Source: Nemertoderma westbladi | Lineage: Eukaryota; Xenacoelomorpha; Nemertodermatida; Nemertodermatidae | Assembly (NCBI GenBank): GCA_032718475.1 | Contig: JAUCBJ010006544.1 | Span: 1-34,402 of the forward strand | Direction: 5' to 3' | DNA: 34,402 bases | In this document: piece by piece, positions 1 through 10,600 of the stretch | How the letters are laid out: the number at the start of each line of letters is the position of its first letter | Position numbering within the stretch: position 1 is the first letter of the stretch | Notes under the pieces: generated by a model | What the model saw: only the letters and a program-made list of their open reading frames with translations | What the model was told of the DNA's origin: nothing | The model's database searches: none | Made by a program: the position numbers and the translations under genes

Positions 1-140
1 AGAGTGTGCTGGAGTTGTTCACAGAAGCTAAATATGCGCCTGCGGCAATGGCTCATGTCTAGGGATACCAAACCCCCCAGGAGGCACGGTGGTGTTGTGT
101 TGCTTGGGCCCAAGCTGTATCTGTAAGTGTGCAATTTGTT
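1..140. other. unassigned left edge
   Basis: This is the flank of the retrotransposon that starts at about 141. One forward frame is open from base 1 to a TAA at 124-126 (41 codons), but it resembles no protein I know. It could be the 3' end of another repeat. Nothing more can be supported. Confidence 0.3.
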
Positions 141-3100
141 ATTACCTCCTACTACTACTACTAGGATCGGCATGCTGCATTGCAGCTGCATTTTTAAGAA
201 TGCTGTGCCGGCTTGTCAACAAAATTGCACCGCCACAACTCCCTATCACCCATGACATTTGCTAGATCATCCGCATCTTTAAGGCCAGTGTCCTTTAAGA
301 TGCGTCTCAAGAAAGTCATGGGCTGTCCACCATGCTTATTCACTCCATGAGGCTGCCAAAGTACAAGATTATGCACTGGCTGGTCCTCACGGCGAAAGCA
401 ATGTCCTGCAAAGCGGAGGCGATTTTGTTCTAGTGTCAAGCTTGGGGGAACCAATGAGACACCTCCAATGTTATATAGTGTCTGGTTGGAGATGTGTGCA
501 TTGTACTTGACACAATGAACCCGGCGTAGCATTCTTGTGAATGTGCCATCCAGAGATTTGGTGTCCTCAGCAGTTAGAGCCCAGCATGGACTCCCGTAGA
601 GGAGTACTGGAACTACTGCTGCTCTAAATAATCGGACCTTAAGTTTCCGATTAATTCTCGGTGACTTCCAAATCCTGGAAAGCCTATTCAAGGCTGCCCA
701 TGCCTTTCCCTTACGTATTCGAAGGTCCTCACCTGACTTCCGGATCCATGACCCCAGGTAACAGAAGTCGTCCACATGCTCAAGCATACCATCCTTTGAG
801 CTTATGCTCATCCGATCAGAGACTTGCTGAGGACTTTCAAAGTTAACTGTCAGAATTTTGGTCTTTCTGGAGTTAATAAAAAAACCAACACTAGAAGCAG
901 CATGTTCTAATGAGCTGAGGAGCCGTTGGGCTCCCTCTAATAATTCTGAGAGTACTCCTAAGTCATCAGCAAAGTCTAGATCAGTTAGGTACTTGGCAGG
1001 ATTTCCTCGACTTCTGGAGCCAGTAGGTGGAGTTATCATCACCCCATCATCATTATAATGATCTAAGGACATGCGTAGAACATAGTCAACCACAATAATG
1101 AACAAGAATGGTGCAAGTGTGTCTCCTTGGAGGACGCCCCATAACACTTCAAATGGTTCTGTGTCACCGTCAACAGTAGACACAAATGTTGTCGAACCAT
1201 CATATACTGATCTGATTGCTGCAATAATTTCATCAGGAATCCCATATAATGAAAGTATGCTGAACATACGTGAGCGAGAGACTGAATCAAAGGCCTTGAA
1301 GAAGTCAACAAAGATAACAGCCAGATGCCTGTCTTTCTTTTTTGATAACTCTTCAATTATCCTTCTAAGTGCCAAAATGGGCTCCATGGTCCCACGACCT
1401 TTACGGAACCCTTCTGATTTCCACGGAGCAGTCTCTCAATGGGATCCCTGATGCGATTTAATAGAATCCTATTGTATAGCTTTGCAGCAATCGAGATCAA
1501 TGAGATTCCCCGAAAAGAACCATAGAGTGTTAGGTTGGGAACTGGCACCAACTTATTTTTTTCATTTCTTGCGGAACTCTTGTTGTTCGGTACATGTCTA
1601 CTATGATGGGATAGATGAGCTTTAAACACTGAGGTATTTTAAAGACCTCAGGGGGAACACCATCTACTCCACTGGCACGATTGGTCTTAATGCTCTTTGC
1701 AGCAGCCTTCACTTCTGCAAAGGAGATATCGCCAATGGGAATATCTGGGAGTTCAGACTCAGACACTTTTACTTCTATAAAGTTATCAGGCAATACCCTG
1801 TCATTATTGAGGAGCTTTTCAAAGTGGACTTTCCAACCATTGAGGCGATCGGCTGGTGATTCAGCCTTCACCTTGGTGGTTGGTTGGCTTTTCCGCCCAG
1901 TAAGCAGATTGATCGATTTCCATGCCTGGGATGATTGCCTGCTGTCGTCAGCATCATTGATGGCATCAACCTGTTGGTTTATTAGCTCCTGTAGATTAGC
2001 AGAGTACTGCCTGTTCAGGGACCTAGATGCAGCCTTAACTGCATTCTTGGCCGCTGTAGTCTGTTTGAGTCGGGACTCTTTCTGCGCCTTATGAAGGTCA
2101 TTTCGGCACTTCTGAATTTTGTTGTCAGTCCAGGGGGCCCTTTTCCTGTTTCGAGGGTATACAGGAACTGTTTCTGCAGCTGCTAACTTAACTGCTTCTG
2201 TAAAGGCAGTATAGCCCTCGCAGTGATCTGCCGCCTCAGAGGCAAGAGCCTCATACCTGTTGCTCAGCTGTAGTGTGAAGCTGGATCTCACACTTGGCTG
2301 TTGCAACAGAGAGGACCAGTCATGCCGCGGCAAGGCAGATTTCGTTGTTCTGCTAGCACGCAGACTAAGTCTTACCTTGGCCACAATAAGGCGGTGATCA
2401 CTGGAGAAGGGTCGAAGTGTAAATGCATTACAGTCTTGTATAGAGCTCCTGTATTTCCTACGAAACAGAATATGGTCTATCTGGGACATGTGACCACTGG
2501 GTCCACTATGAGTCCATAGCTTTCCAGTTCGCTTCTTGAACTGGGTTCCAGCCGAAAACAATCCATTTCCAGAGATAAAATCCTGAATATGGACAGAATT
2601 TCGGTTAACACTATTGCTATAGACCCAGGGCGATGTAGGTGATTGATGCAGACTTGCATTAAAGTCTCCCAGGAATGTTAAGAATGCATGCTGATCCACT
2701 CCATCAGTAGCTGCTTGTAGATTGTGGTAGAAATTTTCCACCTCCTCTAAAGGGGCAACACTAGTTGGAGAGTAGCACACAATCAGAACCACCTTAGGAA
2801 ACTTCTTAGCCAGTCTTCCAGAACATGAGAAGTGGCAACGGACGATGCGGTTAGAGATTTGGTCTATTTTGTCCAATGCTGCATGTGCAGTTGGATTCAT
2901 CAATAGACCAATTCCACCATTGCCACTATCATCTGCTGACGCGAGGGCGAGTCGCCAACCGCCCCCCATGTCCTTAATCAGAACCTCATCAGTCTGTCCA
3001 GTCTGCATTCGGTGCTCTTGAACACCCACTGCGCTAAGAGAAAGCTTATCTGCCAAGGCAGTCAGCTCACCTTGTCGCATTGGGGACCCGAGTGTTAGGG

Positions 3101-3887
3101 TGTTTACTGAGGCTAGTCTTGTGACTTGCCTCAGATTCACCAATGGCTTTGTTGGTCGGGGTGGAACATGAGAGTAACCTCCAACTCCAGAATCCCTCTC
3201 CCCATCACAATCTGGCCTTCCTGGTGACCCAGGGTTTGGGCCAGAAAGGTCATCAGGAAAGGGACTCAAAGAATTGTTTGCCGCCCTCTCTCCAGTAGGG
3301 GGTGAGACAGGCAGCCGGTCAGGAGTTAACTGACGCCTGTGAGGCCGATTGTGTCCGGTAATTCCACTGGCCTCTAGTGGCCGGACCTCCGCATTGCTAA
3401 TGTAATCCATAGTGGGGGTTGGGGGTGCTTTTTTGCCGAGTCAGCTCTCGGGGCAAATACCACACCCTGGTTTGCCATTCCACAGGGTGGGTGTCGCAAT
3501 GGAGTCAGATATGAGGCCCATCACCCATATCTACTCTGGCGCACATGACCCACCATTGGCTGTTGCAGCTCATCTGCTGGGTCATGCCCTGTACCCTTGC
3601 TGCCAGGTGCAGGTCGCAGTGAAGTGCACTCAGAGTGGACATGAGAACACTCTACTCCTGACCAACCATTGGTAGATCACCATCTGCCTGGCCAGGCCAT
3701 ATACCCCTGCAGCCAAGTATATGGGTCCTTAATCCAGGACCAAGGGCGTCCTTATCCCAGAACGAAGGGGTCCTAGTTACAGGACCAGATTTGCCCTAGT
3801 AAGAGGGTCTATGCAGCTACAGGTGGCACCTCCTTTATGCTGCATGGAGGTGGCAAGTTTTCTTGATCAATGACCTAGAATCCTGAC
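141..3887 (-). mobile_element. RTE-like non-LTR retrotransposon, copy 1, nearly full length
   Basis: On the minus strand this runs from a 5' UTR (about 3887 to 3411) through one long reading frame (3410 to 194) to a very short 3' tail containing a CTA/TAG simple repeat at 146-164. The 5' boundary is set by homology with a second copy on the opposite strand at 11384-12222. The single ORF carrying an APE-type endonuclease and a reverse transcriptase, together with a short simple-repeat 3' end, fits RTE-type elements. I see no LTRs. Clade assignment is by eye. Confidence 0.75.
194..3410 (-). pseudogene. endonuclease-reverse transcriptase ORF with two frameshifts
   Basis: The ORF starts at 3410 and would be about 1070 residues. 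The APE-type endonuclease shows SVNT (catalytic Asn near 103), QEHR (Glu near 132), GDFN (248-251), IDHI (311-314) and SDH (337-339). The reverse transcriptase follows, with motif A VDFFKAFD, motif B GVLQGDTLAP and motif C FADD, then a C-terminal region with YLGSWIR and LLYGSPCW. Two breaks divide it into three frames. One is near 1556-1562 in a run of seven A (minus strand), where one base appears lost. The other is near 1425, between GNQ and GFRKGRG, also consistent with one lost base. Otherwise there are no stops, so this is a recently dead copy or contains two base-calling errors. Confidence 0.8.
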
Positions 3888-4285
3888 CTGACCATCGATT
3901 ATTACCTCCAGAGCAGTGCGAAGGTTGGCATCGATATTGGAGAGGATGTGAATGTTGGGGCAGTACGTAGAAGGTATGTCAGCTTTGGGATCCCCAGGCA
4001 GTGTACGTAGAAGGTATGTCAGCTTTGGGATCCCCAGGCAGTGTACGTAGAAGGTATGTCAGCTTTGGGATCCCCAGGCAGTTCTTCAGTAGAAAGAATG
4101 CATCATGTTTGTTTAGTATCTTGAGGCGGTCAGTGAATGTATTTATGGCATGTTCCTTCTCGATTAGTGCAGCATTTAGTGCATCACTACCGATGGGTGA
4201 GCCGAGGAGTGTGAGATCGTTATATGGAACGATCTTTATACCAGGAGGGAGCTCTTGTTGAAAGGCATCTGTGATAGTCGGCGCA
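3888..4285 (-). pseudogene. fragment of a second non-LTR reverse transcriptase
   Basis: The minus strand from about 4285 reads as a reverse-transcriptase C-terminal segment: LTLLGSPIGSDAL, then HDAFFLLKNCLGIPKL, then TYLLRTLPG and NLRTALEVIIDGQ. This LLGSPIG...HDA..LL...L..P.L.YLLR pattern recurs in invertebrate LINE proteins. The reading is distorted by a 40-bp triplication at 3963-4082. The RTE-like element begins where this homology stops, which suggests it inserted here and that the remainder lies beyond base 1. Confidence 0.55.
3963..4082 (+). repeat. 40-bp unit in three tandem copies
   Basis: A unit beginning GTACGTAGAAGG starts at 3963, 4003 and 4043. The copies are almost identical, so the triplication is young. 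It lies inside the reverse-transcriptase fragment, and 40 is not a multiple of three, so each copy shifts the frame. Confidence 0.9.
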
Positions 4286-4667
4286 TTTGTATTTTTAATA
4301 ATATAAGTATTTTTGAGGTTCAGTTTAAATTATATTTGAAAATGTAACGACACAAAATGCAAAAAGAGGCCACGAGGAACATAATATTAGGCTAAACATT
4401 TTTGGGTAATAAATTGAAGCAGCTTTATTTTTGTTTACCGAAAATTTAATAAAAGTCCTCATTATTCAATTCACTTATTTGATACCGTAACGTAATTAAT
4501 TATTCAGGTGATGTGACTATTTCGACTGTTTTATTAGGGGCTTGTATAATGTAAAGGTTTCGACCTATTCAGTAGTCCCAAAACTACTGTAATACAAGAC
4601 ATTAGGTCTACTGTACTTCATAGAGTAATTAATTCAGTACTTAATACTATTGGTCGAACAATATTAG
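4286..4667 (+). other. intron sequence upstream of the first C2B exon
   Basis: This is AT-rich with no coding potential seen. It ends in ATATTAG at 4661-4667, the 3' splice site of the next exon. The exon carrying the first half of the C2B domain was not found between base 1 and here. Confidence 0.5.
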
Positions 4668-4934
4668 GTGCGGATCTGGGACGAAGACAAAGATTTCCGT
4701 TCCCAGCTTCCGGACTTCTTAAAGAAGTCGCTAGAATCGGACGACTTCCTCGGACAGACGGTGATCGATGTCCGGACACTGTCCGGGGTCAAGGACGTCT
4801 GGTACAACCTGGAGAAGCGGACGGACCGCAGTCTGGTGTCCGGATCCATTCGCATCAGTATCAGTATCGTAATGAAAGGAGAGCAGATCGAGAATCTATC
4901 GAGTTTCCACGAGCAGTACACTTGCATACACGAG
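4668..4934 (+). CDS. unc-13: unc-13 exon, C2B second half, variant a
   Basis: Internal exon of an unc-13/Munc13 gene. Munc13 proteins prime synaptic vesicles by opening syntaxin and templating SNARE assembly; the central C2B domain binds Ca2+ and PI(4,5)P2 next to the MUN domain. The 89 codons start at the splice site (VRIWDED) and end IHE, phase 0 at both ends, between ATTAG at 4667 and GTACCC at 4935. WDEDKD supplies the loop-3 acidic Ca2+ ligands. SDDFLGQT and DVRTLSG are Munc13 C2B hallmarks. A second exon of exactly the same length and phase lies at 5677. Including both would duplicate half a C2 sandwich, so they are inferred to be mutually exclusive. There is no start codon here; upstream exons are missing from the window. 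Confidence 0.9.
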
Positions 4935-5004
4935 GTACCCGCCATGTTGGACCGGAAGTTACTGCTGGTCATGGGGATCGCTTCTGATTGGCTTTTCTCT
5001 ACCT

Positions 5005-5024
5005 AACTAGCTAGCTAGCTAGCC
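5005..5024. repeat. TAGC tandem repeat, block 1
   Basis: Contains TAGCTAGCTAGCTA at 5008-5021, which is its own reverse complement. It is perfectly complementary over 14 nt to the block at 5507-5520 in the same intron, and each block can also pair with itself. Confidence 0.85.
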
Positions 5025-5504
5025 TTTTGTACTCCCTACCCTATGCTTTTCTTATTGTACTTGCGCTTAAATAATACCAGTGTACATTGACGCTAAATTT
5101 AGACTAATCTTTTTTATGTGTTAATTCAAGAAGCTTGTTCTAGTTGTGTCATTCCAAAGCTTCCAATTTGAAAGCCCTGTTTCGACCCCTAGATGGGGCA
5201 ACACTGTTTCGGCGCAGTGCTTTAAAGGCTGCAGTCTTGACCAACACAGACCTTCATCCTTCAGGTTAATAATTAACTTCGAAATAATCTCGTGGTAAAT
5301 TATTCTCGTGCTACAAAATGGCTTTATCTTCAAATTATTTGTTTGCTGTAGGGATAAGCAAACATTAACTAAATTTAATATATTATAAAATGTTGTTTAA
5401 AAGAAACTCATAAAAAGTTGTCTTGGGATTTTGCGTCAAAATAAACTGATATTGTTAAGCTAAAGAAAATGGCTTCTAGAATTATTATAAAATTTGAGCG
5501 CTCA

Positions 5505-5523
5505 CTTAGCTAGCTAGCTATCG
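5505..5523. repeat. TAGC tandem repeat, block 2
   Basis: Contains TAGCTAGCTAGCTA at 5507-5520, the same self-complementary 14-mer as block 1. It lies 157 nt before the second C2B exon. Confidence 0.85.
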
Positions 5524-5676
5524 CATGATAATTTATTAACCTGTCCAGTTTTACCCATATTTTTACCCTCTTTTGCGCCAGGTGGTGTTAAGTAAATAAC
5601 ATTATGTCCTTTTCTCTATATTTCTTTGTTCTGTATAGCATTTATTGACTTTATTGGTTTGCGGTGGTTTCTTTAG

Positions 5677-5943
5677 GTGCGCGTCTGGGACGAGGATTCG
5701 GACTTTTGGTCGCGACTTAAACTCCAACTGATCCGCGAATCAGACGACTTTCTCGGACAAACTATAATCGATGTCCGGACACTGTCCGGGAACATGGACG
5801 TGTGGTACAACATGGACAAGCGCACTGACAAGTCGCAAGTGTCCGGCGCCATACGTTTGATTATTGGCGTAGAAATGAAAGGGACAGCAGACAAACTGGG
5901 TTCTGCGGTCTCATTCCATCAGCAGTTTACTGCGCTGCATGAG
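5677..5943 (+). CDS. unc-13: unc-13 exon, C2B second half, variant b
   Basis: The alternative partner of the exon at 4668, also 267 nt and phase 0 on both sides (TTTAG before, GTTAGG after). It encodes VRVWDED to LHE. By hand alignment it is about 60% identical to variant a. The conserved parts are [26 protein letters not shown] and KRTD. Differences concentrate in the loop-3 helix just after WDED ([10 protein letters not shown] here, [12 protein letters not shown] in variant a) and in the last strands before SFH. Known Munc13 C2B domains have an unusual amphipathic helix in that loop which tunes Ca2+/PIP2 binding. Both variants join directly to the exon at 7897, which starts NLF. Confidence 0.9.
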
Positions 5944-7896
5944 GTTAGGGTAAAGCCCCTGCCCCCGCTGCCCCCTAAGCGTCCCCTCCCGCCAGTATCA
6001 CCATGGCTACAACAATATTGTGGGGATTTTTTATATTGAAAATCTATATTTCACAGAAAACTAAACAAGATATTCGAAACAACAACTTTACACCGTGTTG
6101 TCCCACACTTTTGTTTCAGTTTCTTCAAAATTGTAACATTACAATTGTGGAAACAAAATTGTTTTTTGCGGAATTTGTTACATTTTATAATTGGTATAAA
6201 TAGAGCATCAAGTAGGAAAATTGGCTGTAAAGTCAACATTACTTAGCTGTTTAAATGTACAACTCTTAGTGATATATTGTCCTGTAAGCGTAAAGTATAT
6301 TCCTTAGTTCTGGTCGTATAAAGTATTTTTATATACACTTAAATCACTACAATATTTTGTGTAAACAAACAACTTGGATCAGCACCATCCGCAACCGTGA
6401 TGTACTACAGCTAAAATTAACCAAGACAAGTAAAATTCCACAATATTGTTGTACATGGGTTTATACGAAGAACCAACTTAGATATGTTAATAGAATCCCT
6501 ATAGATGTTCAATTTGATTGGATCCCTGTGTATTATGCTCGTCATTGATTCTCTTGATGGCCTGCTCTGATTGGACACCTTCCATGTTGCAGCTCATTAG
6601 ATTAACCTATTCTTTAAAACATTTTGTAGTGTTGCAGTTAGTGTGTCGCAATAAACCTTCAGAATTGTTTGTGATTAAAGGCTGATAGTGCGCATGCGCA
6701 AATGTGTATTTTAGTGCGATAGATTTAGTGTTTTGTTTGCAGTCGAGTGTATATTTCACGTGAGGTACACCTCCTAGAGATTAATCATTCACAAACGCTG
6801 GGCATCATAATTCGTCAGCCGCGAAGCACAGGAATTGTTTGGATATAGGTGTGTTTATGAAAGCTGTCGCCCTTTGACCATTAATTCCTAAAAATTTACA
6901 ATCGAATAAGACCCAGGATCAGGATCACCTGCCACTGAGGATTCAAACGCCATTGACGCGACTGGCTCATGTTGCTGTATTTTACTCCTATTTAAGTTAT
7001 GTTCCGTCTTTTTCGCCGCCTTTTACTCCACTAAAGATGTCATTTTTATCTTTAATTGAATGTCGAATACTTATGTGTTACCTGGGTCTTCCCTTAGCGA
7101 CGTTGCTACAGATTAATTCGGACCCTATCGGGATGGTCCCTGTATATTAGACTCATATTGAGTCGCCTACCGATATGTACGTATTTTGATGTAATATATT
7201 ATATATTGGATGGTTTTACTCCGGATGAGCGCAATGCACTAACTGTTGCTAGACAGGTTATATATCCTAAACTGTTACATTTATTTTTGCTATTCTGGCC
7301 TGTTTTCTATTTATCATCCCAACATAACTGCATGTTATTTTTGTGTCCGTCACTCTGTATAAATGTTTACGGTTTGTTTAATGTTTATTTATGTACACCA
7401 TATGTACTCTTGTATATATATTTAGTGATTTAAATTCACACTCTAGAACTCGTAGAGCACACCAAATTAAGTATATAAACCTAAAACTACACTTTACCAA
7501 ATATTTAAGTAGGGGCCTAAGAGTTGTAAAAATTACGCCATGTATCATATATGTCATCATTTTCAATATTTCCTTAATTTTATTTTTTTATAGATAGACT
7601 GAAAGTGATTATTTTTTTATAAAGTTTTGTTCTTTAATTAAAAGTAAAAGTTAATTTCATATTTTGTTTAGGTCATTAATTGCTTAATATACTGTATAGC
7701 AATTATAATTTAATCAAAATTGGTAAAAAGTATTAATAACAATTCTTATTTATTTTCTTAATAAATATTAAACATTCTTTACACCTTTATTCAATGTAAT
7801 TTATTAATAAACAACTAACAATAACATATAGCACATTAAGCACAATAATATAATGTTTAATTTCTTGATAAATATAAACAATAACATTTTCTCTAG
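5944..7896 (+). other. unc-13 intron, no recognisable gene
   Basis: A 1953-nt intron, C-rich just after the donor and AT-rich beyond. Short open frames at 6357-6548, 6953-7150 and 7158-7433 match nothing I recognise and look like old repeat debris. A 12-bp palindrome TGCGCATGCGCA at 6689-6700 resembles an NRF1 site. The intron ends in TTTTCTCTAG at 7896. Confidence 0.55.
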
Positions 7897-8069
7897 AATT
7901 TATTCCACCATCTCTGTGAGGAGAATGGTGGAGATGTGCCATTACCGAGCGCCCAGGATAGGTTGAAAGAGGCGGAACCATGGAAACTATACTTCGATTC
8001 AATACCGCAGGAAATTATTACTGAATTTAGTTTGAGATTTGGAATCGAAGACATTTACAAAGCTATGAC
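7897..8069 (+). CDS. unc-13: unc-13 exon, C2B-MUN linker and start of MUN
   Basis: Encodes NLFHHLCEENG..., then PWKLYFDSIPQEIITEF and LRFGIEDIYKAM. This matches the family segment that follows C2B (HENLFH...) and enters the MUN domain (AWK.YFD...QEI..EF..R.GIE.IY.AM). It starts phase 0 after CTCTAG and ends two bases into a Thr codon (AC) before GTAAGT. The next exon begins with the A that completes it. Confidence 0.92.
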
Positions 8070-8214
8070 GTAAGTTCTAAATATAAATCGTGTAGCAGGA
8101 CTTAGAAAAATATCTTGTTTAATACTGCTAATTTACTTTTTGTCAAATAATTGTAATAGGACTGACACGAAAATACATAAAATTATTATTGGAAATGCTG
8201 CAAAAAAATAATTT

Positions 8215-10190
8215 TACCTTATTTTATTATTATTATTATTAATTTCTTTCGTACATAACTTATGAGAATATACTAATCATATGGTAGTACAGGAGCACAA
8301 TAATTAAATTACCAACAAAAAAAGAAAAAAAAAATATATAATAAGTAATGTAAGGTAGGTAGAATCAGTCTGAGGAGACATGCTCCAAAAGCATCCTAAT
8401 TTCATTATTTGAAAACCCCGCTATTGCCAAATCGCCGTTTCTAACTCGGCATAATTCCCTTCACAAATCCACCCTCCACCCTCCAAACTGCGTCGCTCGT
8501 AAGGGCGTACGGCAAATTTACACTAATTGATTAATTGCACAATAAAACAAATATCGGAGAGGTTACACTCATTGCATACGCCTAATATTTAACCCACTAC
8601 TACGACTTCGGCCATCATTCCACACTAATCTGGACAAAAACTGACTCAGCTTGTTAGACGCTAACATCGTTTTCGAAAAGTTTAACTAGTTGTTTCGTAA
8701 TCAGAAATTTAGGATGCTCAAAGTTTACCAGTCCTTCAACAATGAACCGATGGGCATTATATGGTAATGCCCATACAATTCTAATGTTGTTGTTCCATGC
8801 ACTATAAACTCGCTTACAACCTTCAGAATATATATCCCAAACCGGACAACCATAAAAATATGTACAATATACACGTTGTAGATATGATAAAATATGTGGC
8901 GACGCAAAATTAAATTCCTGACATAAATTTGATAATTTACCAATAAATGCACCTCTTTTCCTTTGAGTATCACGTAATAAATTACATTTGTAATCGAGCA
9001 AAATACCTAAATGCATAGCCTCCTGAACCCACGGTAGTGAAATGCCGTTTACAACAATTTCAGCTCTAGGTGGTTTCCGTACAAAATTAAACGGAATTAC
9101 ACAACTTAGATTTACACAACTTCTGGTCGCAATTAACACTTAGTTTTAACTTAAATTCAGTACAAAAATCTACACAGATATCGATCATATATTGTAAACC
9201 AAAAACTGATAGACATAATAATAACACATCGTCTGCGTATGCTAGACAACCAAAATATATATTACCAATAGAGCACCCTACACAAGATATACGTAATCGA
9301 TTTATTAGAATATTTACAACTACACAAAAAAATATCGGTGAGATCACCGACCCTTTTGCCTAACACAGTTCGGATGTATCTGAATTATTATTATTCCATC
9401 GCACATGACACGATTGATTAACATATATGTATAATTCGTGTATGTATAATAAGCACCGCAAAAAAGAACCCTTTTTTTAGTAGTTCTAAAAACAAATTCT
9501 TCCAATTAACTGGGTCGAAGGCCTTGGTGAAATCCAACATACAACCCAAAACAGGAGTGTTATTGCGTTTGTATAGTAACCAATTACCCCAGTGGCCGTC
9601 CAAGTACACATAACAGTGCTGGTCTTAGCCTGAAAGCAAAATTGAAGTTCATCTAAAATAAGTTTATCTTTCTGAGTTATTAACAGCACCCATTCAAATA
9701 CTTTCAAAATTAGAGATGCAATAGCTATTAGCTCTATAATTATTCGTGCATGCTATACTACTTAATTTATTCTTAACTAGTGGCACCATTGCAATCGTTA
9801 AAGACACTTAGATAACAACCCATGTACCAAAAATGCATTAAAAAGAATTACCAGATGGGTTTCAAAGTTAACACCACCATTAATAGGTGCACCGGAATCA
9901 AAACAGTAGGAACCATCTGATTTGCCTACCTTTAAATGTTGCAAAGCATCATGAATATACACTCTGCGGTAATGGAACAAAATGAACGACTACCATCCTG
10001 CAGTCTGTCGTTAATTTCAGACGTAATACTCAACTGTATCACTCCGATTATATAACTCATTATAAATATTAGCGAACTTTCCTGCAATTGCTTGGGGATC
10101 TGTCTCCCCTTCTATGGAATCACTGACAACATTACCATTCCCCCGCAATTTTCGTATTTCATAAAAAATCGCGGTGTTCCCACTCAGTGA
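8215..10190 (-). mobile_element. decayed LINE inserted in the unc-13 intron
   Basis: A minus-strand non-LTR element read across several shifted frames, from about 10190 to an ATT-repeat tail at 8219-8243. In order: EIRKLRGNGNVVSDS...DPQAIAGKFANIYNELY; DALQHLKVGKSDG; DELQFCFQAKTSTVMC; MLDFTKAFDPVNW (motif A); ISPIFFCVVVNILI (motif B remnant); YADDVLLL (motif C). The C-terminus ends near EHVSSD with a stop at 8365-8367. Motif order and the simple-repeat tail suggest a CR1/L2-related LINE, 5' truncated. Confidence 0.8.
8365..10170 (-). pseudogene. reverse transcriptase pseudogene of the decayed LINE
   Basis: Coding remains of the element above. At least four frameshifts, plus stops, separate the recognisable blocks, so it cannot make a functional protein. 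The endonuclease domain is not visible and is presumed lost by 5' truncation. The divergence is far greater than in the LINE at 12598, so this insertion is older. Confidence 0.75.
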
Positions 10191-10251
10191 TAAGACTCAG
10201 CGAAATTTTCTTTTTTTCTGCTGGGAAAAAGTGAAATTCCCTATTTTCCCT

Positions 10252-10331
10252 ACTTCTCGTGTCTGTCCACTAAGTACGCCTTGTTATTGTATCTTCTAGA
10301 CACTTCTCCTGCCTGTCCACTAAGTACGCCT
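10252..10331 (+). repeat. 50-bp-spaced duplication of the exon start
   Basis: Bases 10252-10281 and 10302-10331 match at 28 of 30 positions. The second copy is the first coding stretch of the exon at 10300 (CLSTKYA); the first copy lies in the intron just before the splice acceptor. It replaces the region where a branch point and pyrimidine tract would be expected. Confidence 0.85.
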
Positions 10332-10522
10332 GCCTTGGGGTCCCCGCCGTTATGTCCACTCTCCTCGCCAACATCAACGCGTTCTACTCCCACTCCGGCT
10401 CCGCTCTCAGCAACGTCTCGTGCAGCGATCGATTCTCCGCCTCCAACTTCGGTAAGGATCGTTTCACTAGACTTCTGGATCAACTACATAACTCATTGCG
10501 GATCGATCTGTCCATGTATCGG
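10300..10522 (+). CDS. unc-13: unc-13 MUN-domain exon
   Basis: Starts after CTTCTAG with the A that completes the split Thr codon, then [45 protein letters not shown] and [17 protein letters not shown]. This is one of the most conserved MUN stretches in Munc13 proteins. It ends phase 0 at CGG before GTTAGT. If the donor is skipped, an in-frame TAA follows at 10559-10561. The sequence across its donor has been amplified into the minisatellite that begins at 10601. Confidence 0.95.
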
Positions 10523-10569
10523 GTTAGTGAACGTCTATTGTCTATTCATCCATACAGATAAACATAAAT

Positions 10570-10592
10570 GGGGGGGGGGGGGGGGGGGGGGG
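10570..10592 (+). repeat. homopolymer of 23 G
   Basis: An uninterrupted G run 47 nt after the donor, just ahead of the minisatellite. Its length is likely to vary between individuals and assemblies. Confidence 0.95.
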
Positions 10593-10600
10593 TCTAGAGG

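Larger units (their letters stand above)
4935..5676 (+). other. intron between the two alternative C2B exons
   Basis: This 742-nt intron separates the paired exons. It is AT-rich and has no gene. Two TAGC-repeat blocks lie within it, annotated separately, which could pair across about 480 nt. It ends in TTCTTTAG. Confidence 0.7.

Noticed and set aside
4668-5943. Both C2B exons used together in one mRNA
   Set aside because: It would be in frame but would duplicate half of a C2 sandwich, which should not fold; mutually exclusive use is the simpler reading.
6357-7433. Open frames of 63-91 codons in the intron after the second C2B exon
   Set aside because: No recognisable family, no splice context, and AT-rich composition; a chance origin or old repeats are more likely.
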